A program made the position numbers and the translations under genes. The notes under the pieces are model-generated. The model worked only from the letters and a program-made list of their open reading frames with translations. It did no database searches and was not told the origin of the DNA. From Terfezia claveryi (taxonomy: Eukaryota; Ascomycota; Pezizomycetes; Pezizales; Pezizaceae), in assembly GCA_015179025.1 (NCBI GenBank), contig WHUX01000382.1, positions 1 through 34,239 of the forward strand: a stretch of 34,239 nt of DNA, in the 5' to 3' direction. Positions within the stretch are counted from its first letter, which is position 1; each line of letters begins with the position of its first letter. This document shows, piece after piece, positions 19,760 through 29,099 of this stretch.

Positions 19760-19900
19760 ATGTGGAGTTTCGCAGGGTTTCTTTGTGTTGCAACGGTAGG
19801 GCGGCCATGGCTTTGGGCTTGTGCTTTTTGAATGGCAGTGTTACTGGGTTAGTACCACAAATATCTCAACTGTTTTTGTTCTTATTGCTTCTTTGCCTTG
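19760..19900 (-). other. Copia leader
   Basis: Short leader between the primer site and the first ORF. Apart from the start of the overlapping frame near 19808, nothing is recognised. Confidence 0.5.
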
Positions 19901-19918
19901 AGTGCCGGGCTCATAACC
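19901..19918 (-). other. Copia primer binding site, half initiator-Met-tRNA type
   Basis: On the minus strand GGTTATGAGCCCGGCACT directly follows the proposed LTR end. GGTTATGAGCCC is complementary to the anticodon-loop region of initiator methionine tRNA (GGGCUCAUAACC), not to its CCA end. Drosophila copia is known to use such a cleaved half-tRNA primer. Confidence 0.7.
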
Positions 19919-20138
19919 TGTAAGATTACGAGGTTATGCAGCGAAGGAATCGTGAAGACAATTGTGTGTAAATTGAAAGAGGAGAGATATCTAGATATCA
20001 CTATAAGCTTATTGCTATGGTCCTAGTACTCTATAGAAGAATTCTATTTTTCCTATGACATATCCAGCTCCTTATATCCAGCTTTTCCTAATTGAGACCG
20101 GCCTCTTTGGGATCCTTGATCCTACCCTGGTTTCCACA
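19919..20138 (-). repeat. Candidate copia 5' LTR
   Basis: The inner end is fixed by the primer site: minus-strand ATCTTACA at 19926-19919. The outer end is placed at TGTGGAAACCAGGG (20138), giving TG..CA ends and 220 bp. A GATATAAG box lies at 20071-20078. The partner LTR is outside the window, so the outer edge and the target duplication are unproven. Confidence 0.55.
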
Positions 20139-20845
20139 GAATTCAAACTGTCCTATCTCAGCTAGCGATGTTTTATGGGTCGAGAGTAATTCCAATACAT
20201 TAGTATAGAAGTATTATTTTAGAGTTCTTTGAATTATGCCAACTATTGAGGACTAGCTACTATAGTTTTATACAGCTTCCAAACCTAGAAAACTATTAGT
20301 ATATGGGATTAGGGGATTAGATTTCATAATATTATATAATTCTATAATATGTGGAATTCTATAATAGGGTTATTATAGAGTAAATATAACTAACCTTGTA
20401 TACTAATTATATAAATATACTTAGTATATACCTTTATAGTACTTTAATTAAAGTCTTTACTTGAGAAGTAGATAAGATAGTATTATCATTATTTAGGCTT
20501 AACTTAAGTTTTTTTATGAACTAGTTGCTTACTAATATGATAATATGTATAAGGCAGAGAAGTCTATATTACTTTGCATTCTACTTTGGACAGAATATAT
20601 TTGCTTGTAAATGCTTGGCTAGTACTACATTTATACTAGTATTGTCTAAAATAATAGCTAAGACCTGACTAGTAATACTTAAGTCCTAGATTATTTGCCT
20701 TAGCTTATTGACTAGTTGTACTGTATTATAAAATTCCCCTCCAAAGAATAGGAATCCAATAGTATATTGACATACTTGCTATTCTTTATTTATATAGTAG
20801 AGTATTATACTCATAAATACTAATTTATTAGGTGAAGTCCAATAG
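20139..20845 (-). pseudogene. hAT transposase remnant, RIP-eroded
   Basis: The minus strand from 20845 reads YWTSPNKLVFMSIILYYINK, then QVCQYTIGFLFFGGEF, NTVQLVNKLRQII, SITSQVLAIILDNTSINVV and, further on, LLCLIHIIILV. This matches the hAT transposase core, where relatives have WTS.N..aF..i..hfi, then DNAsNN with a catalytic Asp, then C.aHilNL. Several stops fall at Trp or Gln positions. The rest towards 20139 is very AT-rich with no readable frame. The N-terminal half should lie on the far side of F1-B, outside the window. The border with the copia LTR is uncertain. Confidence 0.75.
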
Positions 20846-21483
20846 TGTAATAGAAAATATTGTTTTATTATTTATATAATTAATTATATACTTTTGTATT
20901 TCCTATATTACTACTATATTATATAACTAAGCCTTTCAGTCAAAGGACTAGTCTTCTATCACTTTCTACTACTTTATAAGTATTCATAGTATATAGAATT
21001 TGCTATAGGAAATTCTATGGAACTTGCTATATGAGCACACCCTTATTATGGCCATATGACCATTATTTAAGCCATGTGACCCATTACTATGGCCACATGA
21101 CCTCCTTTGTATAGCACACTACCTTTTGGTGTACCATCTTTTATTGTATTTATTTCTTTAGTTATCAGATCTCAGAGGAATATAAATAGGCTACTAGATT
21201 TCCTCTAGAATCCACAAGAAGAAGAAAGAGAAGCAAGCATAGAATAGAGCAAGCAAGCCTATATTCTGATTAGATCAAGATTATATACCTTAGATAGTAC
21301 AAATTCATATAAAATAGATTACACTAGTTAATTACTATTCTCTAGTAGAATATCTTACATAGTAATCTTCCTACCCTTTTGAGGTTCTACCTCAGCAAAA
21401 CCAAAATACATAAATATCTATATCTATAGATATAGATTGTATAAATGGTACTGAATAAATACTATCTAGTACCATTCATTATA
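20846..21483 (+). repeat. F1-B 5' LTR
   Basis: 638 bp, shorter because it has about 1.5 copies of the 41-bp repeat. It ends ATTATA (ATTACA elsewhere). The TATA box at 21181-21188 is kept. Confidence 0.9.
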
Positions 21484-21914
21484 TTTTTTTTAACTTACTT
21501 ACCTAATCTTTACTCTTAAATCTAAGGCTTAATCAACCTTCGAATATCTTTATTATACTTATGTAAGTGTATATAATTCAATATATATATGTACATATAA
21601 AATCAATATTATTATTCAACTAGCTAGTCAACAAAATCCAACAATAAAATATCAGACTCTTAACTGCAGTACATTAATAAAAGACTTAGAAACAAGTTAA
21701 GCAGAGCTCTAATAGGCTGTAGTATCCCATATTAAATAATCCCACCTTTGTTTATAATACTTTTTCTAATAAGATCGACAAATTATCTTACACTTTTAGT
21801 AACTACTATTATATCTATACTTGTAGCATCAGTATATTATAGAAAAACTGGCCCCCTAAGTCCTAGAAAAAATCAGTCTAAATAACTAAGCAGTACTATC
21901 CTAAAGTTTAAATC
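21484..21914 (+). other. F1-B leader, truncated
   Basis: Matches F1-A from 2908 to about 3340 with dense transitions (for example TTTTTTTAACTTACTTACC), then breaks off after AAATCT at the foldback. The part that would hold most of the antisense ORF is absent. Confidence 0.75.
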
Positions 21915-22746
21915 TGTTTTACTACAACTTCCATTAAAAGTCGAGTATCTTCAGAATGATACTATTGGGCATGTCCTATTGAGTGAGTATATTTTAAAAT
22001 CTCCTCAATTGTTAAAAAATATCTGTCTTAAAATCCTTCTGGTATGAGAGGCAATACCATACTAAAATATAGTTTGGTTCCTGCTCCACCTGGTTCTTCT
22101 ATTTCTATAGTATCTATAGATAGATTTATTTCCCCTTCCATATTAGGAACTATAAATTTAGTCTTTCTGGGAGTTTCTTGTACTAATTTCTTAATATCCT
22201 CTAGTAACATAGTTAACCACCTTGACCTCTTAGTCTTCTTACTAAGTTCAGACACTATTAATATTTAATTTTGTTATCTGTCTACAACCAAATGCAGCTA
22301 GTTATGCAATATGATTATTAAGTTACTTTTCTTCTTTGGCACCTTACTATACTGATGGTTGTAGCTGCATTTGGTTGTGGACAGATAATAAAATCAGATA
22401 TTAATAGCATTTAAACTTAATAAAAAGACTAAGAGGTCGAGGCAGTTAACTATATTACCAAAAGATATTAAGAAATTAGTTCAACAAATTCCCAGAAAGA
22501 CTAGATTTATAGTTCCTAATATAGAAAGGGAAATAAATCTACCTATGGATATAGAAATAAGAGAACCAGATGGAGTAGGAACCAAACTATATTTTAGTAT
22601 GGTATTGCTTCTTGTATTAGAAGAATTTTAGGACAGATATTTTCTAACAATTGAGGAGATTTTGAAATATACTTACTCAATAGGACATGTCTAATAGTAT
22701 CATCCTAAAGATACTTGACTCTTAATAGAAGCTATAGTAAAATACT
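21915..22746. repeat. Foldback: inverted duplication of the F1 gag start
   Basis: The left arm (21915-22300) is the reverse complement of the F1 gag 5' part (F1-A about 3697-4085). The right arm (22363-22746) is the same segment in forward orientation. The loop between is about 62 bp. The arms share long near-identical blocks such as ACTAAATTTATAG-type and GCAGCTA/AGCTGCAT ends, with transition differences. A transcript across it would fold into a hairpin of about 385 bp. Confidence 0.85.
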
Positions 22747-23254
22747 ATTTATAGCTAACACTATACCCATTTAAAGAAAAAGAATAATTCCTACTTTATC
22801 ATACTGCTTAAGAGTAGTATTATAAATTCTAGATGAATTATGAATTATAATTAGGAAGGAACACTATTTATAGCTAACACTATACCCATTTGAAGAAAAA
22901 GACTTAGAAATAAATATATTTTTAAGTAAAGAATTAAAGAAACCTGTTGTTCCTTTTTTAAGGAAACTAAATTAGGTAATAAATAACTAGAAAAAAATAA
23001 TAGCATTCATAATAAGTGGTACTTATCTAGAAGAATCAGTATATACCATAGAGGATTTTTTCAATCCTAGTAAAGAACTTCTAGGAGTGTTCCTGAGAAC
23101 ACCAAAAGAACAATTGAAAGGAAAAGGTCGAGTACCTAAGATACCAGAAAGGAGAACTGAGTCAGCTAAAGAACCAAATGATAAAAACCAACTACTAGAA
23201 GATATATAATTACCAGAAGATAATAATAATCTAGACATAGGACTAGACCAATAG
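22363..23254 (+). pseudogene. F1-B Gag, N-terminal half
   Basis: Follows F1-A gag from about 3697 to 4470, ending in the acidic stretch just before F2-B. Readable traces include KKLVEETP-like text at 22460-22490 and the Asp-rich codons near 23215-23250. Stops are very frequent, almost all TAA/TAG where F1-A has CAA, CAG or TGG. A 77-bp insertion (22784-22860) between 41-bp direct repeats interrupts it. It codes for nothing now. Confidence 0.8.
22742..22902 (+). repeat. 41-bp direct repeat flanking 77 bp of foreign sequence
   Basis: The segment ACTATTTATAGCTAACACTA (on to AAGAAAAAGA) occurs at 22742-22783 and 22861-22902. The 77 bp between (22784-22860) has no match in F1-A or F1-C gag and has weak inverted ends TTCCTA and TAGGAA. 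It could be a filler repair event or a small non-autonomous element. Confidence 0.65.
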
Positions 23255-23407
23255 TGTAATGACAGCTCTAGGGACAAGGTGACCAAGGGGTACACCAGAG
23301 CAAGGGCAAGGCTAGAGTGACACTCACGTAGAAACACTACGTATGTGACTAGAGGAAAAGGCTAGGACGGGGGCAAAGGCAAGAGCGAGAGAGGCAGAGG
23401 GCAAAGG
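23255..23407 (-). repeat. F2-B LTR fragment
   Basis: Begins TGTAATGACAGCTCTAGGGA, the reverse complement of an F2 LTR end (F2-A 18961-18990 reads TCCCTAGAGCCGTCATTACA). Only 153 bp is visible before F1-C interrupts it. The rest of F2-B would lie beyond the right edge. Confidence 0.85.
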
Positions 23408-24087
23408 TATAATGTATGGTACTAGACAGTATTCATTCGGTACCATTTATACAATCTATATCCGTAGGCATGGACGTTTGTGTATTTCGGTTCTGCTGAG
23501 GTAAGACCTCAGAAGGGTAGGGAGATTACTATGTGGGACGTTCCCAAAGGGAACAGTAATTAACTGGTGTAATCTATCTTATATGATTTGTGCTATCTAA
23601 GCTATATGATCTTGATTTGATCGGAATATAGGCTTGCTTGCTCTGAATGCTTGCTTGGTTGCTTCTTGTCTTTCTGTGGATTCCAGAGGGAATCCAGTGG
23701 CCTATTTATACTCGTCTGAGATCTGATGACTAAGGAAATAAATACAATAAAGGGTGGCATACCAGAAGGTGGTGCGCTGTACAAAAAGGGTCATGTGGCC
23801 ATAGTAATGAGTCACACGCCTTAAACGATGGTCATATGGCTATAGTAATGAGTCACACGCCTTTAAACAGAGGTCATGTGGCCATAATGAGGGTGTACTC
23901 ATATGGCAAGTTCCATAGAAGTTCCCATGGCAAATTCCGCATGCTATGGATGCTTATAAAGCAATAGGAGGTGGTAGAAGGCTAGTCCTTCAACCGAGAG
24001 GCTTAGTTACATAACATAGTAGTAATATAGGAAATATAAAAGTATATAATCAATTATATAAGCAATGAAACAACGTTCTCCATTACA
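23408..24087 (-). repeat. F1-C 3' LTR
   Basis: 680 bp. The plus strand starts TATAATGTATGGTACTAGAC and ends GTTCTCCATTACA. TATA box at 23703-23710 (minus). About 2.5 copies of the 41-bp repeat. Confidence 0.92.
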
Positions 24088-24096
24088 CTTCCCCAC
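24088..24096 (-). other. F1-C polypurine tract
   Basis: Minus-strand GTGGGGAAG next to the 3' LTR. Confidence 0.75.
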
Positions 24097-24772
24097 ATAG
24101 AAGGATTTTCTATCCTTACTTCTTTCGTTCTGCCATATTGGTTTCCATACGTCCTAAGATTTGATACATTGTTAATACATTAGCATTAACATAAATATCC
24201 TTAGTGTTTCCTTGACTCATGATTCTATCTCGTTCTTGTTAGATGAGAGCTCGAGTCTTATCTCTAGTTCGTGGTCCTTGTTTTCCTTTAGTCCTTCGAC
24301 GTCTCTTGAATGTGTCTTCTATACTTCCGGTCGTCCAGAAGTCTTGAAGAATTTCAGTAGTGATGTCCTTAGCGTTTACCCAGGAATCATATTTAGGAGA
24401 GTATCCTAGCCATCTGACTTTATATTATCTTTCTCCAGTTCGAGGAGCTGTTCTAAATTCTAATATCTTTTCAACTTCATAACGATCTTCTTGAATTGGT
24501 CCTGGTTCCTAAGATTGTCTGTGAGGGAACTGGGTAGGATCGTTTTTATAGTAAGGTTTGAGTTTGCTGATATGAAAAGTATTGTATATGAGGTGGAGGT
24601 CAGGTTGGCTGGATAGGTTTAGGCTATAGTTATTGCGTTTCCGATTACTAGAAATAATGGGAAATGGGCCTAGCCATTTTGGTTTGAGTTTGGGTAAGAC
24701 GTTCGATAGGTTGATATTTTCTGAGGAAAGTATAACTTGTTGTCCGACTGAAAATTTGGCTGTATTGGGTAG
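24097..24772 (-). pseudogene. F1-C integrase C-terminus, chromodomain and tail
   Basis: Counterpart of 9762-10379. The chromodomain lies at about 24365-24485 (the WLGY..KYDSWVNAKDI part is readable). A TAA near 24428 replaces the CAA of ERQYKVRW, so the domain is cut by a C-to-T stop. Other stops occur in the linker before it and in the tail (LI.QERDRIMSQGNTK). Confidence 0.85.
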
Positions 24773-25840
24773 TCATTTGTTCGCTTGAGATGCTTGAGTC
24801 TTCTTGGCGTCATATAGGTTTTTAGACGTTACCTCATGACGTTCATTTGCTGGTACATATGCATTAATGGGGTATGGAAGTATCGATACGCCAAGATGTG
24901 TATTAAATCCAAATAGTGTGGAAAAGGGACTATTCTGTCTAGCGGCATTATACCTAAAGTTGAGTTTCAACTGTATCTCTGGTAGTTTCTGTAGCCAATC
25001 AAATCCTTCGATTTTACAGGCTCTTGCTACTTGTAGAATTTCTTTGTTCACAATTTCCGATTGTCCGTCTGCACGTGGATAATATGCGGTGGACGGTTCC
25101 AACTTGATTCCTTTATTCCTAGCCCAATCTTGAAAGTGCGTTGACATAAAAAGAGTGTCGCGGTCAAAAACAATACAGAAAGGGTATCCCATAGTCAGGA
25201 CTACATGAGTATCAAAGGTAGCAGTATATTGTTCTGCTGTGAAATTATCTGAGACAGGAATAAGAAACTTGAATCCTGATTGTCTATCGACAATCGTCCA
25301 AAGTCGTGAAATACAAACTACATGATCTTCTTCAACAGGAATATTCGGGTACAAAATTGAACACTTAGTAAACAAGGTGCTAACTTAAGAAAATCCATCG
25401 ATATGTCAGTCCATGGCCTACTTGGTACATGTAATGGGGTTACGAGTCCAAGTGGTGCCTTGTTGGAATACTTTGTCCATTGACAAGTATCACAACTTCT
25501 GATATAGTCCTTAGTTGGTTCTGCAAAGGACTGGTAATTATATCGGTCAGTAAGATATTTCATTGTTTTTTCAATGCCACCATGAGCGGTTGCTCCATGT
25601 TAATCTTTAATAACCAATTTGAGATAGTTCTTACCTTCGATGTTAAAGGTAGAGGGCAAGACTAGTCTCCATTGTCCTTGTCGGTTCTTGACATACAAAA
25701 ATCCGTCTCTTCTTCTATGATCCTTACGGTTCACAAAGGTATCATAGTAGTTCTTCTAGATAGGACATACTTTCATACATGATTGATATGTGGCTTTCAT
25801 ACCTGTACCTTGGTCAAGCCACTGTGTGATGAAGTAGTCC
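24773..25840 (-). pseudogene. F1-C integrase
   Basis: Minus-strand order: QGQWRLVLPSTFNIE, the HHCC domain (HGATAHGGIEKTMKYL then SCDTCQWTK, positions about 25475-25605), DISMDFLKLAP (first Asp; one base lost near 25375 relative to F1-A), VDRQSGFKFLIPVSDNF, IVFDRDTLFMSTHF (second Asp) and YYPRADGQSEIVNKEILQ (Glu). Unlike F1-A, zinc-binding and catalytic residues are all readable, though in broken frames, with a TAA in the HHCC region (KD.HGATA). The block from 24773 to 25375 is open for 200 codons. Confidence 0.9.
25531..25634 (-). other. Intron-like 104-bp segment within the integrase, absent from F1-A
   Basis: On the minus strand it begins GTAAGAAC and ends TAATTACCAG, with ACTGAC (plus 25546-25551), a match to the fungal branch consensus, whose A is 16 nt from the 3' end. 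F1-A lacks exactly these bases (junction 8965/8966, one base of ambiguity). In F1-C it reads through as the first half of the HHCC domain, so it is coding sequence that can look like an intron. Confidence 0.7.
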
Positions 25841-26840
25841 TTGTCGTCTTCCTATCCGTCCTGATGTGTTTCTCTTCAATGAGCTTGTTGAGGGTCGGTT
25901 GATCCTTGTGTTGAAGTCATTGATGGTGGGTTTCTTCTCCTTGCATGTGGAAGCATTATGTCCTGAAAACTTACAGAAATCTAATGCTATCTGGAGGTTT
26001 GGTGTCTTGAATAAAGAGGGCAATTCTTCGTCAATTGCTACTCTCTTTTTAGAATGAGTAGTGATGGTGGTGGTGTTGATTGGAATTGCGTTACTGCTGC
26101 TAGCGGTTGCAGCTGGTTGTTGAGGTGTATTCCATGGTTGTTGTGGGGCAACAGGAGTATCCATGATCTCCTGTTCCATTTGTCGGTTAGTCATCTATTC
26201 GGTAGGGTTACTGAACTGAATGCTGGGTTGGAGAGTAGGTTGTGTCGGCTTGTTGGTAATCCATCTTTTTGCCCATTCTCCGATTTCCTGGATAGCTTCT
26301 TCTCGGCTGAGAGCTGGTGGAGGTGGATAAGCTGGCGTTTGTTGTACTGGTGCTAGTTCCTTTTGAGGCTCATTTGCAGATAAGATATGTACAATACGAG
26401 TCGTAAGGAATTCCTTCTCCTTCTTAAGAACTGAGGCTGTCAGGTCATAGTTCAAACTGCCATGTCCGTGATGGTTGCAGATTGCACATGTTTCGATGGT
26501 GAACATGCGGTTGTTCATGGCGTGGGAGCTGCCATGAACTGGACAGTAAAAATCACGGCAAAAGGACCAGTGCATCCTTTTGTGTTGTTGCCAATTGCTA
26601 TGAGCAGGTCGATAGCAATTTCTTTCGCTTCTTCAGGAGCGAGGGTATTTTGTTGTACGTTTTCAGAAGATGGAGGCCTATATCTTAGTCCAAGAACTGT
26701 TAAGGGTTTGTTCTTGTTTATATTGGGTACACGATCATACCCACTGAAAACTTCTTCTGGTATGGTGATAGAGTCTCATCGTCTGAAGACTCTTCTTCCT
26801 TCATCATGTCATATTCACTTTCTTCATCCTGGATGCTCTC
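25841..26840 (-). pseudogene. F1-C zinc-knuckle spacer module
   Basis: Counterpart of 7561-8778. Readable: FCRDFYCPVHGSSHAMNN, ETCAICNHHGHGSLNY (the last Cys of the knuckle is Tyr, a G-to-A change), LAPVQQTPAYPPPPALSREE, PTQPTLQPSIQFSNPTE, then a stop where F1-A has Gln, and LDFCKFSGHNASTCKEKK (the first Cys of this knuckle is lost). Each copy keeps what the other lost, so two CCHC knuckles are ancestral. It lies in the same place, between RNase H and integrase. Confidence 0.72.
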
Positions 26841-27430
26841 GAAGTATGGACAGAAGATATGGTGTCCAAGTTCTTCGCTCTTCCACGACATTTGTTGAAG
26901 TCGCAGTCGACATGCTTGAAATTGATAGCTCCGCGAGAAACCATATTGTTTGAGTAGAGGTTTCTGGTAAGTGGAAAGTTCTTAAAGCGTTGGTAGAGAT
27001 GTTGCAGTTGTAGGTATGGTTAGGAGGATCGATGCTGTTGGAAATATAATCGTCCTCGGTGGTGGGAGTGTCCAAGTATTTATGCTTTCTTGATAGAGCA
27101 TCTGCTATCAAATTTTCCTTTCCTGTGGTATGCTGTATGTCTGTATCAAATTCCATTAGGTAATCTTGCCATCGCCTCAATTTTTGACTTGCAGGCATTT
27201 GAGTATGGAAGGTTACTAACGGTTTGTGGTCGGTAAGGATAGTGAACTTGTGACCTCTCAATTGTGCTTCAAAAAATTTTAATGAGTCAATAATCGCTAA
27301 TAATTCTTTTTGAAAGGTAGGATAATTGAGTTGTGCTGGATTAAATTTTCTAGAGTGGAAGCATGATGGTCTGATGTGCGTCAACGGTCCTTGACCTATC
27401 CAAGATCCTAGTCTACATCACTAGCATCAC
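26841..27430 (-). pseudogene. F1-C RNase H
   Basis: Minus strand: KYLVCDASDV near 27440-27415, FHSRKFNPAQLNYPTFQKEL, LLAIIDSLKFFEAQLRGHKF, TILTDHKPLVTFHTQ and KENLIADALSRKHKY. The acidic residues of the D-E-D-D set are all readable. The 186-codon frame from 27384 runs into the spacer module, which supports one continuous polyprotein. A one-base difference near 27415 separates it from the RT frame. Confidence 0.88.
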
Positions 27431-28385
27431 AGACTAAATATTTGGGTTCAGTAGATTCATTATTCCAGGGTTTTAAAACATGTGGGGAATTCACGAGTTC
27501 CTTAAGTTTTTCAAATGCTGCATTATGAGTATCTGTCCATTCCCATTTCTTTGTTTCTCCTTGCAGTTCTGACAGGGTGCTTGCATACGATACCAAGTCA
27601 GGAATAAATCTGCTAAGATAATTAACGATTCCAAGAATCCTCTAAGATCCTTTTTTCTTGTAGGAGTTGGAAATGTTAATATAGTAGTCCTCTTCTTCGG
27701 GTCTACATGTAATCCATCTGATGTCAAAACGTGTCCTAAGATTTCCAATCTTGGAGTAAAGAACTGGCATTTGCTTTCTTTGAGATAGAATTTCTCGTCC
27801 TGTAGACGTTGAAGTACTTTCTTCAATAATTCTACATGTTCTTCATACGTTTTGGAGAATATAATAATATCATCAATATAGATGATTAAATTTTTATAGA
27901 CCATGTCCTTAAAAATTTCATGCATAACGCGAACCATGGTAGCAGGTGCGTTACGATCCCCTTGTTGCATAACTCTACTTCTGAAATATCCCATGTGACA
28001 TAAAAAGGTAGAGTGTTGCTCAGATTCTTTATTGTTCCTGATATTAAAAAATCCGTCGGCTAAGTCGAGCTTAGTCCAAATGGGATTCTCCGCTACTAGT
28101 TCAATTGCTTCATTAATATCTGGCAATGGGGTGTGGTCCGGTTCGACGGCTAAATTGCGGTCTCGACAGTCATTGACATGTCTGGCTTCTTCCGGTTTAT
28201 CTCGTTTAGGGATAGTGAACATGACTACAGCATTTGTATCATTTTCTACTCTATATATGCGACCTGATGCTTCTTCTTCGACTAATTTGTCATGGATTTG
28301 TTGTCTAAATCGATGTCCTGAGGGTCGCCATTTTGGTATCCAAGTAGCTCCTGCTTTTGGTTTGATAGAGTGATTAATTTTTCTT
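27431..28385 (-). pseudogene. F1-C reverse transcriptase
   Basis: Open for 243 codons (28222-27491). MFTIPKRDKPEEARHVNDCR, TKLDLADGFFNIR, FRSRVMQQGDRNAPATMVRV, IIYIDDIIIFSKTYEEH (YIDD at 27869-27880, intact), KFYLKESKCQFFTPRLEILG, KKDLRGFLE. One base is missing near 27625, after which the frame is lost (F1-A has GIINYLSRFIPD). The sequence from 28385 to 28222 holds the first RT block with frame changes. This is the better RT of the two F1 copies. Confidence 0.92.
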
Positions 28386-28985
28386 AGTGAGGTAATTCCC
28401 GTGGAATTGTCTTGGGAAATAATAAGGGAAACTCCGTTACAGGGTTGAATTGTTTCTGTACCATAGAAACAGCTGTCACGAGTTCTCTTTCTGAATCAGT
28501 TTCTTCTGCGTCACTAATATTTTCCCAATTATCCGGTTCACTATAATCTGTAACTGATTCACAGCTGACCTGAGTATATGCTGATCTTATACTATTCGCT
28601 ATAGTTCTAGATCCTTTCCATACACTTAGCTGGAATCGAGGAATATTTTCCGGTTGGATAGTAACTGGTTCCTGATGGGCAGGAATTATTGCTCGCACTT
28701 TGCTGAGAGCAGGTTCTCCTAGTATCATGTCCCATCTGGTCAAATGAGCTACATAGAACGTTCGTTCTTCTACATAACCTATCCAATCAAGTTTGATAGT
28801 ACAAGCTTTGTCTATCGTTCCTTTTGAGCCTTTAATTGCTGTACTTAATGATTTCTTCTCGATACTTCTAGTTGGTATTTTGTATAGGTGTACAAATTGA
28901 GAATTGATTAAGTCTCCTCCCTTCGTTTGGAGATCAATTAAAGCTAGTGCGGGTGTTCATTAGCTTTAACGAATACCTTGCTAAA
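28384..28985 (-). pseudogene. F1-C protease region
   Basis: Counterpart of 5585-6208. ALALIDLQTKGGDLINSQFV again lacks D-S/T-G. The second half (28743-28384) is open: WDMILGEPALSKVRAII, PENIPRFQLSVWKGS, and an acidic part (NWENISDAEETDSERELV) before the RT overlap. A frame change near 28955 separates the N-terminal residues. Confidence 0.7.
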
Positions 28986-29099
28986 ATCTGGTACCTGTCT
29001 TGACAAGGGTCGTTCCTTGATTTTATCCTTGTTGTTTTTATCCTTGGTGGCTATCGGCATAGCTAAATCTTGTGTGGCTGTACGCATGGTACCTTATTT

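Larger units (their letters stand above)
1..20138 (-). mobile_element. Ty1/copia LTR retrotransposon, split into three pieces by two gypsy insertions
   Basis: The minus strand reads, from high to low coordinates, a candidate 5' LTR, a primer site, Gag, protease, integrase, reverse transcriptase and RNase H. This order (integrase before RT) defines Ty1/copia. The pieces are 20138-18991, 12718-11127 and 2191-1. The protein reading resumes directly across both interruptions, and each interrupting element is bordered by a 5-bp target duplication, so this is one element and not three fragments. The polyprotein stop (TAG) lies at 1-3, so the 3' LTR is outside the window. Stops and small frameshifts throughout make it a pseudo-element. 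Confidence 0.9.
20846..23254 (+). mobile_element. F1-B, heavily RIP-mutated and rearranged F1 relic
   Basis: It begins with an F1 LTR (TGTAATAGAAAATATTG) and leader, then carries gag in an inverted and then a direct copy, and is cut at 23254/23255 by F2-B. Almost every difference from F1-A is C-to-T or G-to-A, far more than in the other copies, so it is the oldest or most heavily mutated F1 copy here. It lies in the hAT remnant. Confidence 0.88.

Noticed and set aside
19844..19857. TGGTACTAACCCAG on the minus strand as the copia primer site
   Set aside because: The adjacent sequence has no LTR-like end, while GGTTATGAGCCC at 19901-19918 abuts an ATCTTACA end and matches tRNA-iMet.
25531..25634. 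Treating the 104-bp segment as a normal intron of F1
   Set aside because: It encodes the conserved HHCC histidines, and its length is not a multiple of three, so splicing destroys integrase. It is reported as an intron-like or cryptic segment instead.
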